DNA of 64,000 nt from assembly GCF_021432385.1 (NCBI RefSeq), contig NZ_JAEACT010000002.1, positions 1,879,501 through 1,943,500 on the forward strand, read 5' to 3'. Positions 27,477 to 36,639 of this stretch are shown here, piece by piece; position 1 is the stretch's first letter; the number at the start of each line of letters is the position of its first letter. A program made the translations under genes and the position numbers. The notes below the pieces were generated by a model, which worked only from the letters and a program-made list of their open reading frames with translations, was not told the origin of the DNA and ran no database searches. Source of the DNA: Clostridium hydrogenum. Its GTDB lineage: Bacteria; Bacillota; Clostridia; Clostridiales; Clostridiaceae.

Positions 27477-28596
27477 CTCCTTCGTTGTAAATATCTAAGT
27501 CCAAATTAGGTTGAGTTTTATTAAACTCTTCCGTTATTTCTTTTTCTGAAGGATGAATATATGTGTTTAAAGTAGTATAAATATTTTTATGACCAGCTCT
27601 TATTCTAAGTAACTCTGGTTGCCAACCTGCCATTCTAAGAATGGTTAATGAACTATGTCTAAACATATGTGGCGTAACGTATATACCAGTTTTCTTTTTA
27701 AGTGTTCTAAATAAATTATCAACGTCAATATAGTTCATTGGTTTATATTGATTATTACCACTTATCTTTATAAAAATATGATTAGTTTCAACTTCCTCAG
27801 TATGATATTCAGCTATATATTCCATAAACATATCAGCAAGATTTTGAGATATATCTATTCTTCTTGGACTTGATACCGTCTTTATCTCAGCATTATTTTC
27901 AAGTTCTCCTCTATCTTTAAGGTCGATTATCATATCACTTATATCAAAATCTTCAATCCATAAGGATAAGGCTTCGCCTATCCTAAATCCAGTCTCATAT
28001 AAGAGTAATAACAAAAATTTATCTCTAAAATTATTGCAAGTATTTATGAGCATTGTAATTTCTTCTTTGGTTAAAGTTTTAGGTTTAGATTTTGGTATTT
28101 TAAGTTTTAATATATTACTTGTAACTTTTTTCTTATCATAGGCTATTCCATATAAGAATCCTTTAAAGTTTCTACTTGGAGTAGAAACGAATTTTTTAAG
28201 CCTTTCTGAAATATTATTGCTATACTCTTCATGCCTTAAAATATAGTCGTAGAACATTAAAACCGTATCTATTATAATATTTATAGTCCTTGGACTTCTT
28301 GCTGAATCTATTTTGTTAGTAGGTATTACTTTTAAACTCTTATAAGGATTCTGCAACCAATTAACAAACAATGATAAATCATCTATGGTTATATTTTGAA
28401 AATCTAATTTCCTTTGTTCTAAATATTCAAAATATAATTTTAAATGTTGACAATACATTCTTAATGTATTTCTTGCATAATTAGTGTTATCTTTAAACCT
28501 TATAAATTTTAAAATTGGTTCAATAGGTAACCCCTCATCATCAGCTACAAAGTATCTTTCCTTATCGTCTTCTGTTCTTACTCTTACTACTTCCAT
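27469..28596 (-). CDS. tnpA: Tyrosine recombinase TnpA (Tn554 family)
   Basis: 375 aa. The N-terminal core-binding domain is followed by a catalytic domain with Arg in ETGFRIGEAL (about 205), HxxR in HMFRHSSLTIL, His in GHKNIYTT and Tyr in LNTYIH. It is the first gene of the transposon and its stop overlaps the tnpB start. The approximately 200 bases upstream would hold the element's end and promoter. Confidence 0.87.
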   Translation of the reverse strand: MEVVRVRTEDDKERYFVADDEGLPIEPILKFIRFKDNTNYARNTLRMYCQHLKLYFEYLEQRKLDFQNITIDDLSLFVNWLQNPYKSLKVIPTNKIDSARSPRTINIIIDTVLMFYDYILRHEEYSNNISERLKKFVSTPSRNFKGFLYGIAYDKKKVTSNILKLKIPKSKPKTLTKEEITMLINTCNNFRDKFLLLLLYETGFRIGEALSLWIEDFDISDMIIDLKDRGELENNAEIKTVSSPRRIDISQNLADMFMEYIAEYHTEEVETNHIFIKISGNNQYKPMNYIDVDNLFRTLKKKTGIYVTPHMFRHSSLTILRMAGWQPELLRIRAGHKNIYTTLNTYIHPSEKEITEEFNKTQPNLDLDIYNEGDE

Positions 28597-28821
28597 TTTT
28601 CTATATTCACTCCTATGATTTACTTATTTCAATCATAGTTTTTACTATAACAACTTTAATTATTCTAACTATCTATATAGTAATTTAAGTCATATTTTTA
28701 TATAAAAGTAGTACATAAAATACTGTAAATACTATTTAATTTCCTACACTATATTCATCCTATAATATTAAAAAAGTATAGCACAATTCTAATTTGATGT
28801 ATTGTAAAAAACGGACAAGTT

Positions 28822-29622
28822 TTAGCAAGAAATTAATCTAGATGGAGAAATACCAAGAAACTCCTTAAAATCCTTATAAAAGTGAGATTGATCATAATAG
28901 CCACTCATTACAGCTAAATCTGCTAGGTTAGCTTCTAAATTATTATAGTAACAAAAAAGTGTATACTGAAATCTTATAATTCTGCACACAAACTTTGGAT
29001 TCATCCCAACCATATCATCATATTTTCTAGAAAGTGTCCTTATACTACAGTTACTTATTTGTGCTAAATCTGATATGCAAATATTACCTCTTTTTATGTA
29101 TATCTGCTCTATAGAATCAAATATATTTAACCTTGAATTTTTTATAATACTGTATTCTTTAGAATTTAAAATCTCCTCATTTGCATAACTTTGCAAACTA
29201 TTCATATCACTTTTCATTAATTTAATTGTAGAAAGTTTATTTGAATCATAAAATTTGCTATCAAGTGGAATAACCCTATTTTTAATACTTTCAATTGGAA
29301 TAGATGAAAATACAGAAAATCTTCCTGGAAGAAGTTTTATCCCAAAAAATTCAGATTTCCTATTAAATTTATACTTGAATGGCTTGTCCAAAGGCCCTAA
29401 TATATACACGTCTTTCATGTTATTAAGATCTATAATTATACTGCTACATGGATCTGGCATTAATACAATATCTGAATCATTAAAACCATAGGAAGAAAAA
29501 TTCCAGTAACAGCATATAGTATCAGCCAATTCTGGAATTGCTAGTATCTCCTCATATTTAAATTTGTTTTCCAATTTTTCTCTTTCTGTAAAAGGAATTT
29601 GCACTGAAAAATAATTATCCAT
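28822..29622 (-). CDS. AraC-family transcriptional regulator
   Basis: 266 aa. The C-terminal 100 residues form two helix-turn-helix units (ICISDLAQISNCSIRTLSRKYDDMVGMNPKFVCRI and LADLAVMSGYYDQSHFYKDFKEFLGISPS), the standard AraC/XylS DNA-binding domain. The N-terminal ~160 residues resemble the beta-rich sensor (DUF6597-type) found on such regulators, with VLMPDPCSSIIIDL and FFGIKLLPGRF. It is a lone leftward gene next to the transposon, and its target is not evident; the nearest divergent candidate is none. Confidence 0.82.
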   Translation of the reverse strand: MDNYFSVQIPFTEREKLENKFKYEEILAIPELADTICCYWNFSSYGFNDSDIVLMPDPCSSIIIDLNNMKDVYILGPLDKPFKYKFNRKSEFFGIKLLPGRFSVFSSIPIESIKNRVIPLDSKFYDSNKLSTIKLMKSDMNSLQSYANEEILNSKEYSIIKNSRLNIFDSIEQIYIKRGNICISDLAQISNCSIRTLSRKYDDMVGMNPKFVCRIIRFQYTLFCYYNNLEANLADLAVMSGYYDQSHFYKDFKEFLGISPSRLISC

Positions 29623-30048
29623 AAAGTTATTTTCTCCAACATAACCTATATTTTTATGGTCAATTCTACCACAAAAATTATTGAAAGTAAATGAAAATAT
29701 TGCGAAGTAACAGCATCTTGAAATATTAAATAAAATTAATAAATCTAAGCGTCAAATTGTTAAAATCTTAAGAGCTTCCAATAACTCGTCTTTGACTCAA
29801 ACAAATTGAAATCTCTAAAGCTTTTAACAATTTGGCACTAAGATTTATAAAATTTTATTTAAACTATTTCTTCAATGCTGTTACTTCGCTTCTACGGTAG
29901 TTCAAGGAAAAAATTCCTACGTACCTACGGAATTTTAGACATGAATTTTTGTAAGCAATTAAACTTTTGTACTATAGTCTTTACTATACCGTACATAAAT
30001 CCTATAGAGCTTATCATAAAAAAGAGCGCCTATACTTTTCGCATGCTT
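29623..30048. other. Gene-free spacer dominated by a long inverted repeat
   Basis: Two ~75-base imperfect arms face each other: 29702-29774 and 29813-29889, beginning and ending with GCGAAGTAACAGCAT and its complement, with a 38-base loop. The remaining 150 bases, including a small CGTAGG-type hairpin near 29893-29930, hold no gene. A short frame at 29875 lacks a ribosome site and is not called. Confidence 0.7.
29702..29889. repeat. Long imperfect inverted repeat (~75-bp arms)
   Basis: The arms share GCGAAGTAACAGCAT, AATAAAAT, ATAAATCT and CAAATTGTTAAAA blocks in mirror order, separated by small gaps. This looks like a miniature inverted-repeat element. No other copy is seen in the window. 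Confidence 0.65.
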
Positions 30049-31263
30049 CTATATATTGCCGTTACTTTCCATAGAGGCAATAATGCTATCTGCAATATTT
30101 TCCATTGATGAATCATCATCTTCTTTTAAAGCTGAACTTACTGTAACATCGCTATCTAAAATAGTCATTTCTTTCATATCTTCTAAAAGTTCGCGCATTA
30201 ATTTTCCAGCTTGAGGTGCCCATGAACCATTTTCTATAAGTGCAAAAGTACGCTTTTGAAGATTCAAGGCCTTCATATCCATTATATAATTAAGCATAGG
30301 TGGATATATTTTTAAATTATAAGTAACGGATGCAAGAACTATGTGACTGTATTTAAAGGTTTCAGAAATTAAATAAGAAACATTTGTTTTTGAAACATCA
30401 TACATGACTACATTCGTCATTCCCTTTTTAACAAGTCTAGCCGCTAAATCTTCTGCAGCTGCCTCTGTATCGCCATACATTGTTGCATATACAATCATTA
30501 CTCCCTTTTCTTCTGGCTCGTAACTGCTCCACTTGTTATATTTATCTAATAAGTATCCAAAATCATTACGCCATACTAAACCGTGCAGAGGACAAATATA
30601 TTTAATATCAAGAGTACCTGCTTTTTTCAAAAGTGACTGAACATGAGGACCATATTTACCTACAATATTTGTATAATATCTTCTAGCCTCATCAATCCAA
30701 TCACGATCAAAATTCACTTCATCATTAAAAAGCTTGCCATCCAAAGCTTTAAAGGAGCCAAAGGCATCAGCAGAAAACAAAACACCATCAGTAGTATCAA
30801 AGGTAACCATAGCTTCTGGCCAGTGTACCATTGGAGCGGAAACAAAAGCTACCACATGCTTTCCAAAAGACATTGTTTCTCCTTCTTTAACCTTTATTAC
30901 TTTATCATCAATATGAAAACCAAACTGATTCATAAACATAAATGCTTTTTCTGTGCATATAATTTTTGCTTCTGGATAACGAAGAGCAATTTCTTCAATG
31001 CAAGCTGCATGATCAGGTTCAACATGGTTTATAACCATATAATCCAGCTTTCTGCCATTTAAAACAGCTTCTATATTTGAGACAAACTGGCGACAAATCG
31101 ACCAATCAACTGTATCAAAAAGTACTGTTTTTTCATCTAAAAGTACATAGGAATTATAAGAAACTCCATAAGGAATTGGATGAATATTTTCAAAGAGAGA
31201 AAGGCGGTGGTCGTTTCCACCAACCCAATAAAGATCCTCAGTTATATTTCTAACACAAAACAT
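30049..31263 (-). CDS. fprA: Flavodiiron protein (A-type flavoprotein, O2/NO reductase)
   Basis: 404 aa. The N-terminal metallo-beta-lactamase-like domain keeps all diiron ligands: the HxExDH motif in NHVEPDHAAC, His in MVHWPEAM, Asp in LFSADAFGSF and His in CPLHGLVWR. The C-terminal flavodoxin domain (from about 255) has VIVYATMYGDTEAAAE for FMN. In clostridia these cytosolic enzymes reduce O2 to water or NO to N2O with electrons from rubredoxin. The gene follows, 31 bases downstream, a dehydrogenase that carries its own rubredoxin domain, which would be the natural donor. AAGGAGG precedes the ATG. Confidence 0.93.
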   Translation of the reverse strand: MFCVRNITEDLYWVGGNDHRLSLFENIHPIPYGVSYNSYVLLDEKTVLFDTVDWSICRQFVSNIEAVLNGRKLDYMVINHVEPDHAACIEEIALRYPEAKIICTEKAFMFMNQFGFHIDDKVIKVKEGETMSFGKHVVAFVSAPMVHWPEAMVTFDTTDGVLFSADAFGSFKALDGKLFNDEVNFDRDWIDEARRYYTNIVGKYGPHVQSLLKKAGTLDIKYICPLHGLVWRNDFGYLLDKYNKWSSYEPEEKGVMIVYATMYGDTEAAAEDLAARLVKKGMTNVVMYDVSKTNVSYLISETFKYSHIVLASVTYNLKIYPPMLNYIMDMKALNLQKRTFALIENGSWAPQAGKLMRELLEDMKEMTILDSDVTVSSALKEDDDSSMENIADSIIASMESNGNI

Positions 31264-31294
31264 TTTACTAATCCTCCTTTACGCTAAAAGCATA

Positions 31295-33205
31295 TTATTG
31301 TACTTCTATAAACATATCTTTTTCTTCTCCACAAGCAGGGCAGGTCCATTCTTCTGGTAATTTTTCAAATAAAGTACCTGGAGCTACCTCTCCTTCTGGG
31401 TCACCTACACCAGGATCATACTCATACCCGCAGCCATTGCAAACGTAATGTTTCCAGTTTGGAACTACTTTCTTTGGAATTGCTCTCTTCATTTTTTTCA
31501 TCGGAGGAGCCTCCTTCTTTGGCTGTCCATTATCTAATGCAGTTGTTAAAATTGGTAGTATTTCTTCTAAATCACCAACAATGCCATAATCCGCATTCTT
31601 AAAAATCTTAGCATTTGGATTATTATTTATAGCTACAATTGTAGTGGCATCCTTTATTCCTTTTAAATGCTGACCGGCACCTGAAATACCGCAGGCAATA
31701 TATAAGTTTCCATTAAACTTTTGACCTGACATACCAACATATCGATTAAGAGGTACATACTTAAGAGTTTCAGCTACAGGACGTGAAGATCCAATAGCTG
31801 CACCAGCCTGAACAGCTAGCTTCTCTATAAGCTTCATATTTTCTTTTTCCCCTATACCTAAACCAGCACTAACTACTCTGTCAGCCTTACTAATAGGGGT
31901 ATCTATAGGAATTCCAACTGTAAAATCATAGCCATCTTTTTTAAGTGCTTCTACAAGTGCAGCCACTTTTTCAGATGAATCTCCATCCTTGAAAATAACC
32001 TTCTTACGATAACCTGTAGCTGGCCCCTGTTTATGAGCTCTTCCTGCTCCTTCATTCTTTGGCATTTTACCAATTATGTTAGCAGCAATGACCACACGCT
32101 GAATCTCATTGGTTCCTTCATAAATTGTACAAATTTTAGCATCTCTATAAGCACGTTCAACTTCCATTCCTTTAAGGTAACCACTTCCTCCAAAAATTTG
32201 AAGTGAATCGTTTACAATTTCAAGACAAACATCTGAAGCATATTGTTTTGCCATAGCGGCTTCCATACTGTATGGCTCATGATTTCCTTTTAATTCTGCT
32301 GCACTATAAATAAGCAATCTAGCTGCCCTAAGCTTAGTTGCCATATCAGCTAATTTAAAAGCTATAATCTGCTGCTGGCATATTGGCTTTCCAAATTGAA
32401 CTCTTTCTTTTGAATATTCAAGTGCATTTTCATAAGCTCCCTCGGCTATTCCAAGTGCTTGTGCTGCAATACCAATACGCCCACCATCCAAGGTAGCCAT
32501 AGCAATTTTAAAACCTTCTCCCTCTTTGCCGAGTAAATTTTCTTTAGGTACTTTAACATTATTAAAAATCAATTCAGCAGTAGCAGAAGATCTAATTCCC
32601 ATTTTGTCATAATGCTTGCCGAAACTAAAGCCTTCCCAGCCTTTTTCCACAATAAAAGCACTTATCCCATGAGTACCAATATCCGGTGTTGTAACAGCAA
32701 AAACAACATATATATCAGCTTCACCGCCGTTTGTTATAAATATTTTTTCACCATTTAAAATATAATAATCACCATCTAAAACAGCTGTTGTTTCTGTACC
32801 GCCAGCATCACTTCCTGCATTTTCTTCTGTAAGTCCAAATGCACCAAGCTTTTCTCCCTTTGCTAGTGGAACTAAATATTTTTGTTTTTGTTCCTCTGTT
32901 CCATAAGCGGAAATTGGATATGTTCCTAGTGAAGTATGAGCAGAAAGAATTACACCTGTGCCACCATCCACTCTTGATAATTCCTCAACAGCGATTGCAT
33001 AGCTTATTACATCAAGTCCTGCTCCACCGTACTCTTTTGGATATGGAAGTCCCATAGTTTCCAAATCCTTTAGTTTCTGAACAATTTCTTGCGGAAATTT
33101 ATTTTCCTGATCAAGCATAAACGCAATTGGTTTAACTTCTTCCTCGGCAAACTTTCTAATTTTTGCCCTTAAATTTTCATGCTGCTCTGTAGTTCTAAAA
33201 AACAT
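31295..33205 (-). CDS. Acyl-CoA dehydrogenase / EtfA C-domain / rubredoxin fusion
   Basis: 636 aa from ATG 33205, which has AGGAGG seven bases upstream; the GTG at 33211 is too close to that site. Domain 1 (1 to about 380) is a full acyl-CoA dehydrogenase ending in [13 protein letters not shown] with the catalytic Glu. Domain 2 (about 400-565) is the FAD-binding C-terminal part of EtfA ([35 protein letters not shown]). Domain 3 (about 585-636) is rubredoxin with two CxxC pairs (CNGCGY, CPACGE). Electrons could pass from acyl-CoA or NADH-type flavin through FAD to rubredoxin and on to the flavodiiron protein encoded next. The start region carries a clear operator promoter. Confidence 0.93.
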   Translation of the reverse strand: MFFRTTEQHENLRAKIRKFAEEEVKPIAFMLDQENKFPQEIVQKLKDLETMGLPYPKEYGGAGLDVISYAIAVEELSRVDGGTGVILSAHTSLGTYPISAYGTEEQKQKYLVPLAKGEKLGAFGLTEENAGSDAGGTETTAVLDGDYYILNGEKIFITNGGEADIYVVFAVTTPDIGTHGISAFIVEKGWEGFSFGKHYDKMGIRSSATAELIFNNVKVPKENLLGKEGEGFKIAMATLDGGRIGIAAQALGIAEGAYENALEYSKERVQFGKPICQQQIIAFKLADMATKLRAARLLIYSAAELKGNHEPYSMEAAMAKQYASDVCLEIVNDSLQIFGGSGYLKGMEVERAYRDAKICTIYEGTNEIQRVVIAANIIGKMPKNEGAGRAHKQGPATGYRKKVIFKDGDSSEKVAALVEALKKDGYDFTVGIPIDTPISKADRVVSAGLGIGEKENMKLIEKLAVQAGAAIGSSRPVAETLKYVPLNRYVGMSGQKFNGNLYIACGISGAGQHLKGIKDATTIVAINNNPNAKIFKNADYGIVGDLEEILPILTTALDNGQPKKEAPPMKKMKRAIPKKVVPNWKHYVCNGCGYEYDPGVGDPEGEVAPGTLFEKLPEEWTCPACGEEKDMFIEVQ

Positions 33206-33226
33206 AATCACCCCTCCTTGTATTAT

Positions 33227-33324
33227 AGATATACCAACTCAACTATTAAAATTTATGTGCATCATAATGCCAAGAAGACGTCATTTTGTTACAAATAAAT
33301 TTTAAGTTTCAAGATGGTTTATCT
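33227..33324. repeat. 98-bp palindromic repeat, copy A
   Basis: Ends AGATATACCA and TGGTTTATCT are inverted, the arms pair imperfectly throughout, and the centre has AATGCC..(A)CGTCATT. It shares length, ends and centre with copies at 38211, 41450 and (diverged) 60260. It lies in the leader between promoter and start of the dehydrogenase-fusion gene, so it would be transcribed as a long hairpin. Confidence 0.75.
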
Positions 33325-33373
33325 TTAACACGGTTTTAAAACATCTTACTGCATTAACCATATGATGAAATAT

Positions 33374-33436
33374 ATATAATAAATGTATACCTAAACCGTA
33401 TACATTTATTATATACCTAATTGGTATACTTTTCAA
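33374..33436 (-). promoter_or_regulatory. Operator-bearing promoter of the dehydrogenase-fusion/fprA operon
   Basis: On the minus strand TTGAAA (33431-33436), a 17-base spacer and TATAAT (33408-33413) form a near-consensus promoter. The spacer holds the dyad TATACC-N5-GGTATA (33412-33428). Just downstream a perfect inverted repeat with 17-base arms (33374-33390 and 33398-33414) contains the related GTATAC motif twice. This is expected of a repressor-controlled promoter. Confidence 0.7.
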
Positions 33437-33503
33437 TATAAATAATAATTAATATTAAAAAATATTTTATATTAAGATATAAAAAGATAAGTTGAGCTGT
33501 ATT

Positions 33504-34487
33504 TTAATATTTTATATCTGTCAACTTATCAATTATTATTTTTTGAAATTTTAATGGTTCTTCAAAGGGTAAACAATGTGCTGAATTATCAAACCATACA
33601 ATTTCTTTGAAAGGAGCTATCAATTTATCAAAATATTTTTCAGCTGCTTCATATGGAACTGTATAATCGTGTTTTCCAAGTAAGAAATAGACTGGCACAC
33701 TTAATTCTGGAACAAGGTTTAAAAGATTTAAGTTTGAAACTTCTTCCAACATTGTTTCTATTGAATACGTACTTCCTTTTATAAGTTTATATATATCTAC
33801 AATAGTGTATTCCGATGATATAAGAAGCTTTAATACAAGCTGTTTCACATCTAATTTATAAAATGTTCCTTTAAATCTACCTGTCCATTTGCTTCTAATT
33901 CTCATATAACTAATAAGGTCATTATAAGGCGGTTTACCAATTTCTTGAAGTTGTTTAATTGCCTTGTTATTATTAGTTTTATGAGCATATTCATTAACAT
34001 ATTTATAGGCTAATCTCTCATTTTCCTGCATATCCCCTATTTGTCCTATGCCTACATATGCTTGAATTAATTGAGGATATTTGCTAGTTACTAATATTCC
34101 TAACGCGCTTCCCCAAGAATGTCCCACTAAAAATATTTTCTTCTTGTTATATGTATTCAATAAATACTCTATCAATTCTTTTGTATCATTACTGAAATTC
34201 TCAACAGTCATTGTATTTTTAGGTATATCCTTTGAATAAGACAATCCTGCTCCTCTTTGGTCCCAATTTACTACTATAAACTTTTCTTCTAATTTAGAGA
34301 AATATGCTCTTGAAACAGCAATTTGCGCAGAGCCAGGTCCACCATGTAAAAACAATAGAATTGGATTATCTCTATTTTTACCTCTAACTAAAATCCATTG
34401 TTTAATTCCACCAATTTGAAGCTTTTTTAATTTATATACACCATTTTTATCTCTATTTTTAGAACATGTACTTCTCCAAAATAACAT
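33504..34487 (-). CDS. Alpha/beta hydrolase, proline iminopeptidase-like (S33)
   Basis: 327 aa. The oxyanion motif HGGPG (about residue 50), the nucleophile GHSWGS (about 122), a late Asp in LLGKHDYTVPYE and His in NSAHCLPFEEP make a complete triad of the S33 peptidase/hydrolase type. These cytosolic enzymes remove N-terminal proline or hydrolyse small esters or amides. No signal peptide or membrane segment. AGGAGGTGA stands just upstream of the ATG. Substrate cannot be fixed from sequence. Confidence 0.85.
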   Translation of the reverse strand: MLFWRSTCSKNRDKNGVYKLKKLQIGGIKQWILVRGKNRDNPILLFLHGGPGSAQIAVSRAYFSKLEEKFIVVNWDQRGAGLSYSKDIPKNTMTVENFSNDTKELIEYLLNTYNKKKIFLVGHSWGSALGILVTSKYPQLIQAYVGIGQIGDMQENERLAYKYVNEYAHKTNNNKAIKQLQEIGKPPYNDLISYMRIRSKWTGRFKGTFYKLDVKQLVLKLLISSEYTIVDIYKLIKGSTYSIETMLEEVSNLNLLNLVPELSVPVYFLLGKHDYTVPYEAAEKYFDKLIAPFKEIVWFDNSAHCLPFEEPLKFQKIIIDKLTDIKY

Positions 34488-34554
34488 ACTTATCTCACCT
34501 CCTAATTTATAGTAACTTAATTTTCTGTGTACAGCATTAATACACTGAATAATA

Positions 34555-34600
34555 AAGGATGATTTTCCTCCATTGCGTCAGGTAAATCATCCTTCATTGT
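34555..34600 (-). terminator. Hairpin downstream of the YtxH/DUF948 pair
   Basis: AAGGATGATTT (34555-34565) pairs perfectly with AAATCATCCTT (34584-34594). The GAAGGATGATTT word is shared with the repeats near 38.1 and 41.7 kb, so this is probably a short member of that family serving as terminator. Confidence 0.5.
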
Positions 34601-34611
34601 GAGCAGCAACC

Positions 34612-34953
34612 TTATTTATCTTTTTTTAATATTGCCATAATTATATCTAAAATATCTTTAACAATACCTAAACGATCAAATATACTTTTCTTAACTTCTA
34701 TAACTGATGCTGTTGTCTCTGTTACAACCTCACTTACTAGCTTTACATTTTCAGTTATCTCTACTATATTTTCTGAGGCTTTTGGAAGGCTGTCTATAAA
34801 CTTCGTAACATTTTCTTCATTCTTATCCATAAATGAATTTACCTTTGAAATAGTATTTGTTAATTTATGAATAAGAACTATTAAATATATTAAAGCTATT
34901 GCAAATAGTCCTCCAATGCAAATAAAACCTAATGTTGATAATTTAATATACAT
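34612..34953 (-). CDS. DUF948-like membrane-anchored coiled-coil protein
   Basis: 113 aa. One N-terminal membrane span (LGFICIGGLFAIALIYLIVLI) is followed by an amphipathic helical region rich in Val, Glu and Thr (NIVEITENVKLVSEVVTETTASVIEVKKSIFDRLG). This layout is that of DUF948 proteins, usually found beside YtxH genes in Firmicutes as here (9-base gap). A structural or general stress role is suspected for such pairs; the molecular function is unknown. Confidence 0.65.
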   Translation of the reverse strand: MYIKLSTLGFICIGGLFAIALIYLIVLIHKLTNTISKVNSFMDKNEENVTKFIDSLPKASENIVEITENVKLVSEVVTETTASVIEVKKSIFDRLGIVKDILDIIMAILKKDK

Positions 34954-34962
34954 AGTACACCT

Positions 34963-35376
34963 CTAGTTGTTTTCTGAATTATTTTCTTGTGAAATTTCTT
35001 CTTTAGTCTCTTTTTCACTAGAAACTTCTTCACAGCTTGTACAATTTTCATCTTCTTTTGATTTTGCTTTTCTTTCTGAAAGATATGTTGAAATCTTTTC
35101 TCTAGCTTCACTAATATTTGATTTTAATTTTTCATCCTTATCTTTAATATTATTTTTTACATCAGCCGCAGTTTTCTTTATTTGAGAATTCACTTCTGAA
35201 GCTTTTTCTGATATTTCACTGCGTGTTTCTTTTCCTGATTTAGGCGCCAATAAAACGCCACTAGCTACTCCAGCAACAATTCCACTAATAGTTCCTGCTG
35301 CTATTTTTTTAGCTGTCTTTTTTCTTTGTTCTCTAATTTTTTTCATTTTTCTTTCATTTAGTATATTTTTTAACAT
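34963..35376 (-). CDS. YtxH-domain protein
   Basis: 137 aa. A basic start leads to a glycine/alanine-rich membrane hairpin (IAAGTISGIVAGVASGVLLAPKSGKETR), the YtxH hallmark with LLAPKSGxETR. A long charged coiled coil follows (SEVNSQIKKTAADVKNNIKDKDEKLKSNISEAREKI) ending in an acidic tail with an unusual CTSC pair. YtxH-type proteins in Bacillus belong to the general stress regulon. It forms a two-gene unit with the DUF948-like gene. Confidence 0.8.
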   Translation of the reverse strand: MLKNILNERKMKKIREQRKKTAKKIAAGTISGIVAGVASGVLLAPKSGKETRSEISEKASEVNSQIKKTAADVKNNIKDKDEKLKSNISEAREKISTYLSERKAKSKEDENCTSCEEVSSEKETKEEISQENNSENN

Positions 35377-35612
35377 ATCCCTATCACCTCGTATTTTTAA
35401 TGTCTGATTTTTTCAGAAACTTTTCAAATTCATATGAATTATTCGCTAATTGTAACACCTTTCTTCACATTTCTGTATAATTATATATTCTATATAAATT
35501 TTTTAATTCCTCTCTAAAATTTCAATAATTTAAAATTACATTGTTCATCTGATGCTATAATTCCACTTTTTTTGCTTGATTTTAATATCTTATTGTCCCC
35601 TTTCATTTTTGA

Positions 35613-36113
35613 CTATGTTTTAAATAAATCACTTAATAAATTTAATATTTTCTTTTTTTCCTTGTATCTAGTTTTTTTATTATATAAATAATATGTTACA
35701 AAACATAAGGCTACTATTACTGCAAAAATAGCATATACAATTCTTTCCCTTATTGGTCTTGCAGTATCCATAAATAATTCTCCAAATAAATACAACATAC
35801 AGCAAAAACTTACTATCATTGTCACTAAAAAGCTAATTAACTTATATAATATATTTTTATCAAAGTTACCTATTATTGCAGTATCACTATCATTATTCCT
35901 TATTATTTTTATTCTGCATGTAACAGACCAGTATCCAATTCCTTTGCTAATTATTGATATATCGTTATTTTTAATTTTGCATAAATATTTATAACTTTTA
36001 ATTTCACCTGAATTACCCATATATAAAGGATTATAAAAATTAGGAATGGCATTTTTTATAACATTCATACATTGCTCTGAATTTTTATTTACATTTATTT
36101 GAAAATCATTCAT
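35613..36113 (-). CDS. Membrane protein of unknown function
   Basis: 166 aa. A soluble N-terminal half (to about 90) with a beta-like pattern (YLCKIKNNDISIISKGIGYWSVTCRIKII) precedes two hydrophobic segments (about 92-115 and 125-145) and a lysine-rich end. I recognise no family. It sits 45 bases from another leftward two-span membrane protein and both may be co-transcribed. Composition matches the surrounding genes. Confidence 0.5.
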   Translation of the reverse strand: MNDFQINVNKNSEQCMNVIKNAIPNFYNPLYMGNSGEIKSYKYLCKIKNNDISIISKGIGYWSVTCRIKIIRNNDSDTAIIGNFDKNILYKLISFLVTMIVSFCCMLYLFGELFMDTARPIRERIVYAIFAVIVALCFVTYYLYNKKTRYKEKKKILNLLSDLFKT

Positions 36114-36158
36114 ACCATATCACCATTTTCGTAAAATTTATTTTAAATATTCTTCAGT

Positions 36159-36578
36159 CTAATTTATCACTTTCTTACTATAAAGTAATATCTTGCTTCT
36201 AGGTACATATTTGATTATATACTTACTACCATTTTCAAATTTAAAAGTTTTAAACATATTATTAAATATACCATCATTATCAGTTCTAATTTCATTCTTT
36301 ATTAAGCCTGCTTTTGAGTCATTATTGCATCCTGTTACAGTTACAACCTTTTCTTTTATATCCATAAATATAGTATCTAAAGTTATTGGATAGACTGATA
36401 AAATAGCAAAAACTATTAGAAATAGTGAGAATCCCTTTGTAAACTTAGGTTTTTTTACTCCGAAAAAACTTATACAATTTTTAGTCCTTAAATATCGTAT
36501 TCCTAAAAATATCATTAATAATGATATTAACCATAATGGTATACCTGATACTAGCATAAATTTTCTATAATTGCTCAT
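36159..36578 (-). CDS. Small membrane protein of unknown function
   Basis: 139 aa. Two membrane spans (about 8-25 and 50-70) frame a short basic loop (FGVKKPKFTKG). The C-terminal ~60 residues are soluble and look beta-rich (VVTVTGCNNDSKAGLI..NGSKYIIKYVPRSKILLYSKK). GGAGG precedes the ATG. No family is recognised. It is the gene nearest the RHS relic and might once have been linked to it, but nothing in the sequence shows this. Confidence 0.5.
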   Translation of the reverse strand: MSNYRKFMLVSGIPLWLISLLMIFLGIRYLRTKNCISFFGVKKPKFTKGFSLFLIVFAILSVYPITLDTIFMDIKEKVVTVTGCNNDSKAGLIKNEIRTDNDGIFNNMFKTFKFENGSKYIIKYVPRSKILLYSKKVIN

Positions 36579-36639
36579 ATTTATAAACCTCCAGTGTAAA
36601 AACTATATCCTGTTAACTAAAAGGATAACTTGCGTACCA

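Larger units (their letters stand above)
25035..28790 (-). mobile_element. Tn554-family transposon (tnpA-tnpB-tnpC), no cargo
   Basis: Three overlapping leftward genes encode two different tyrosine recombinases and a small coiled-coil protein, the tnpA-tnpB-tnpC set of Tn554. Sizes (375, 658 and 124 aa) match the Tn554 proteins. No resistance gene is carried. The left boundary is where the chemoreceptor frame breaks (about 25035); the right boundary, upstream of tnpA, is only estimated (28620-28800) because Tn554 elements lack terminal inverted repeats. Confidence 0.82.
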
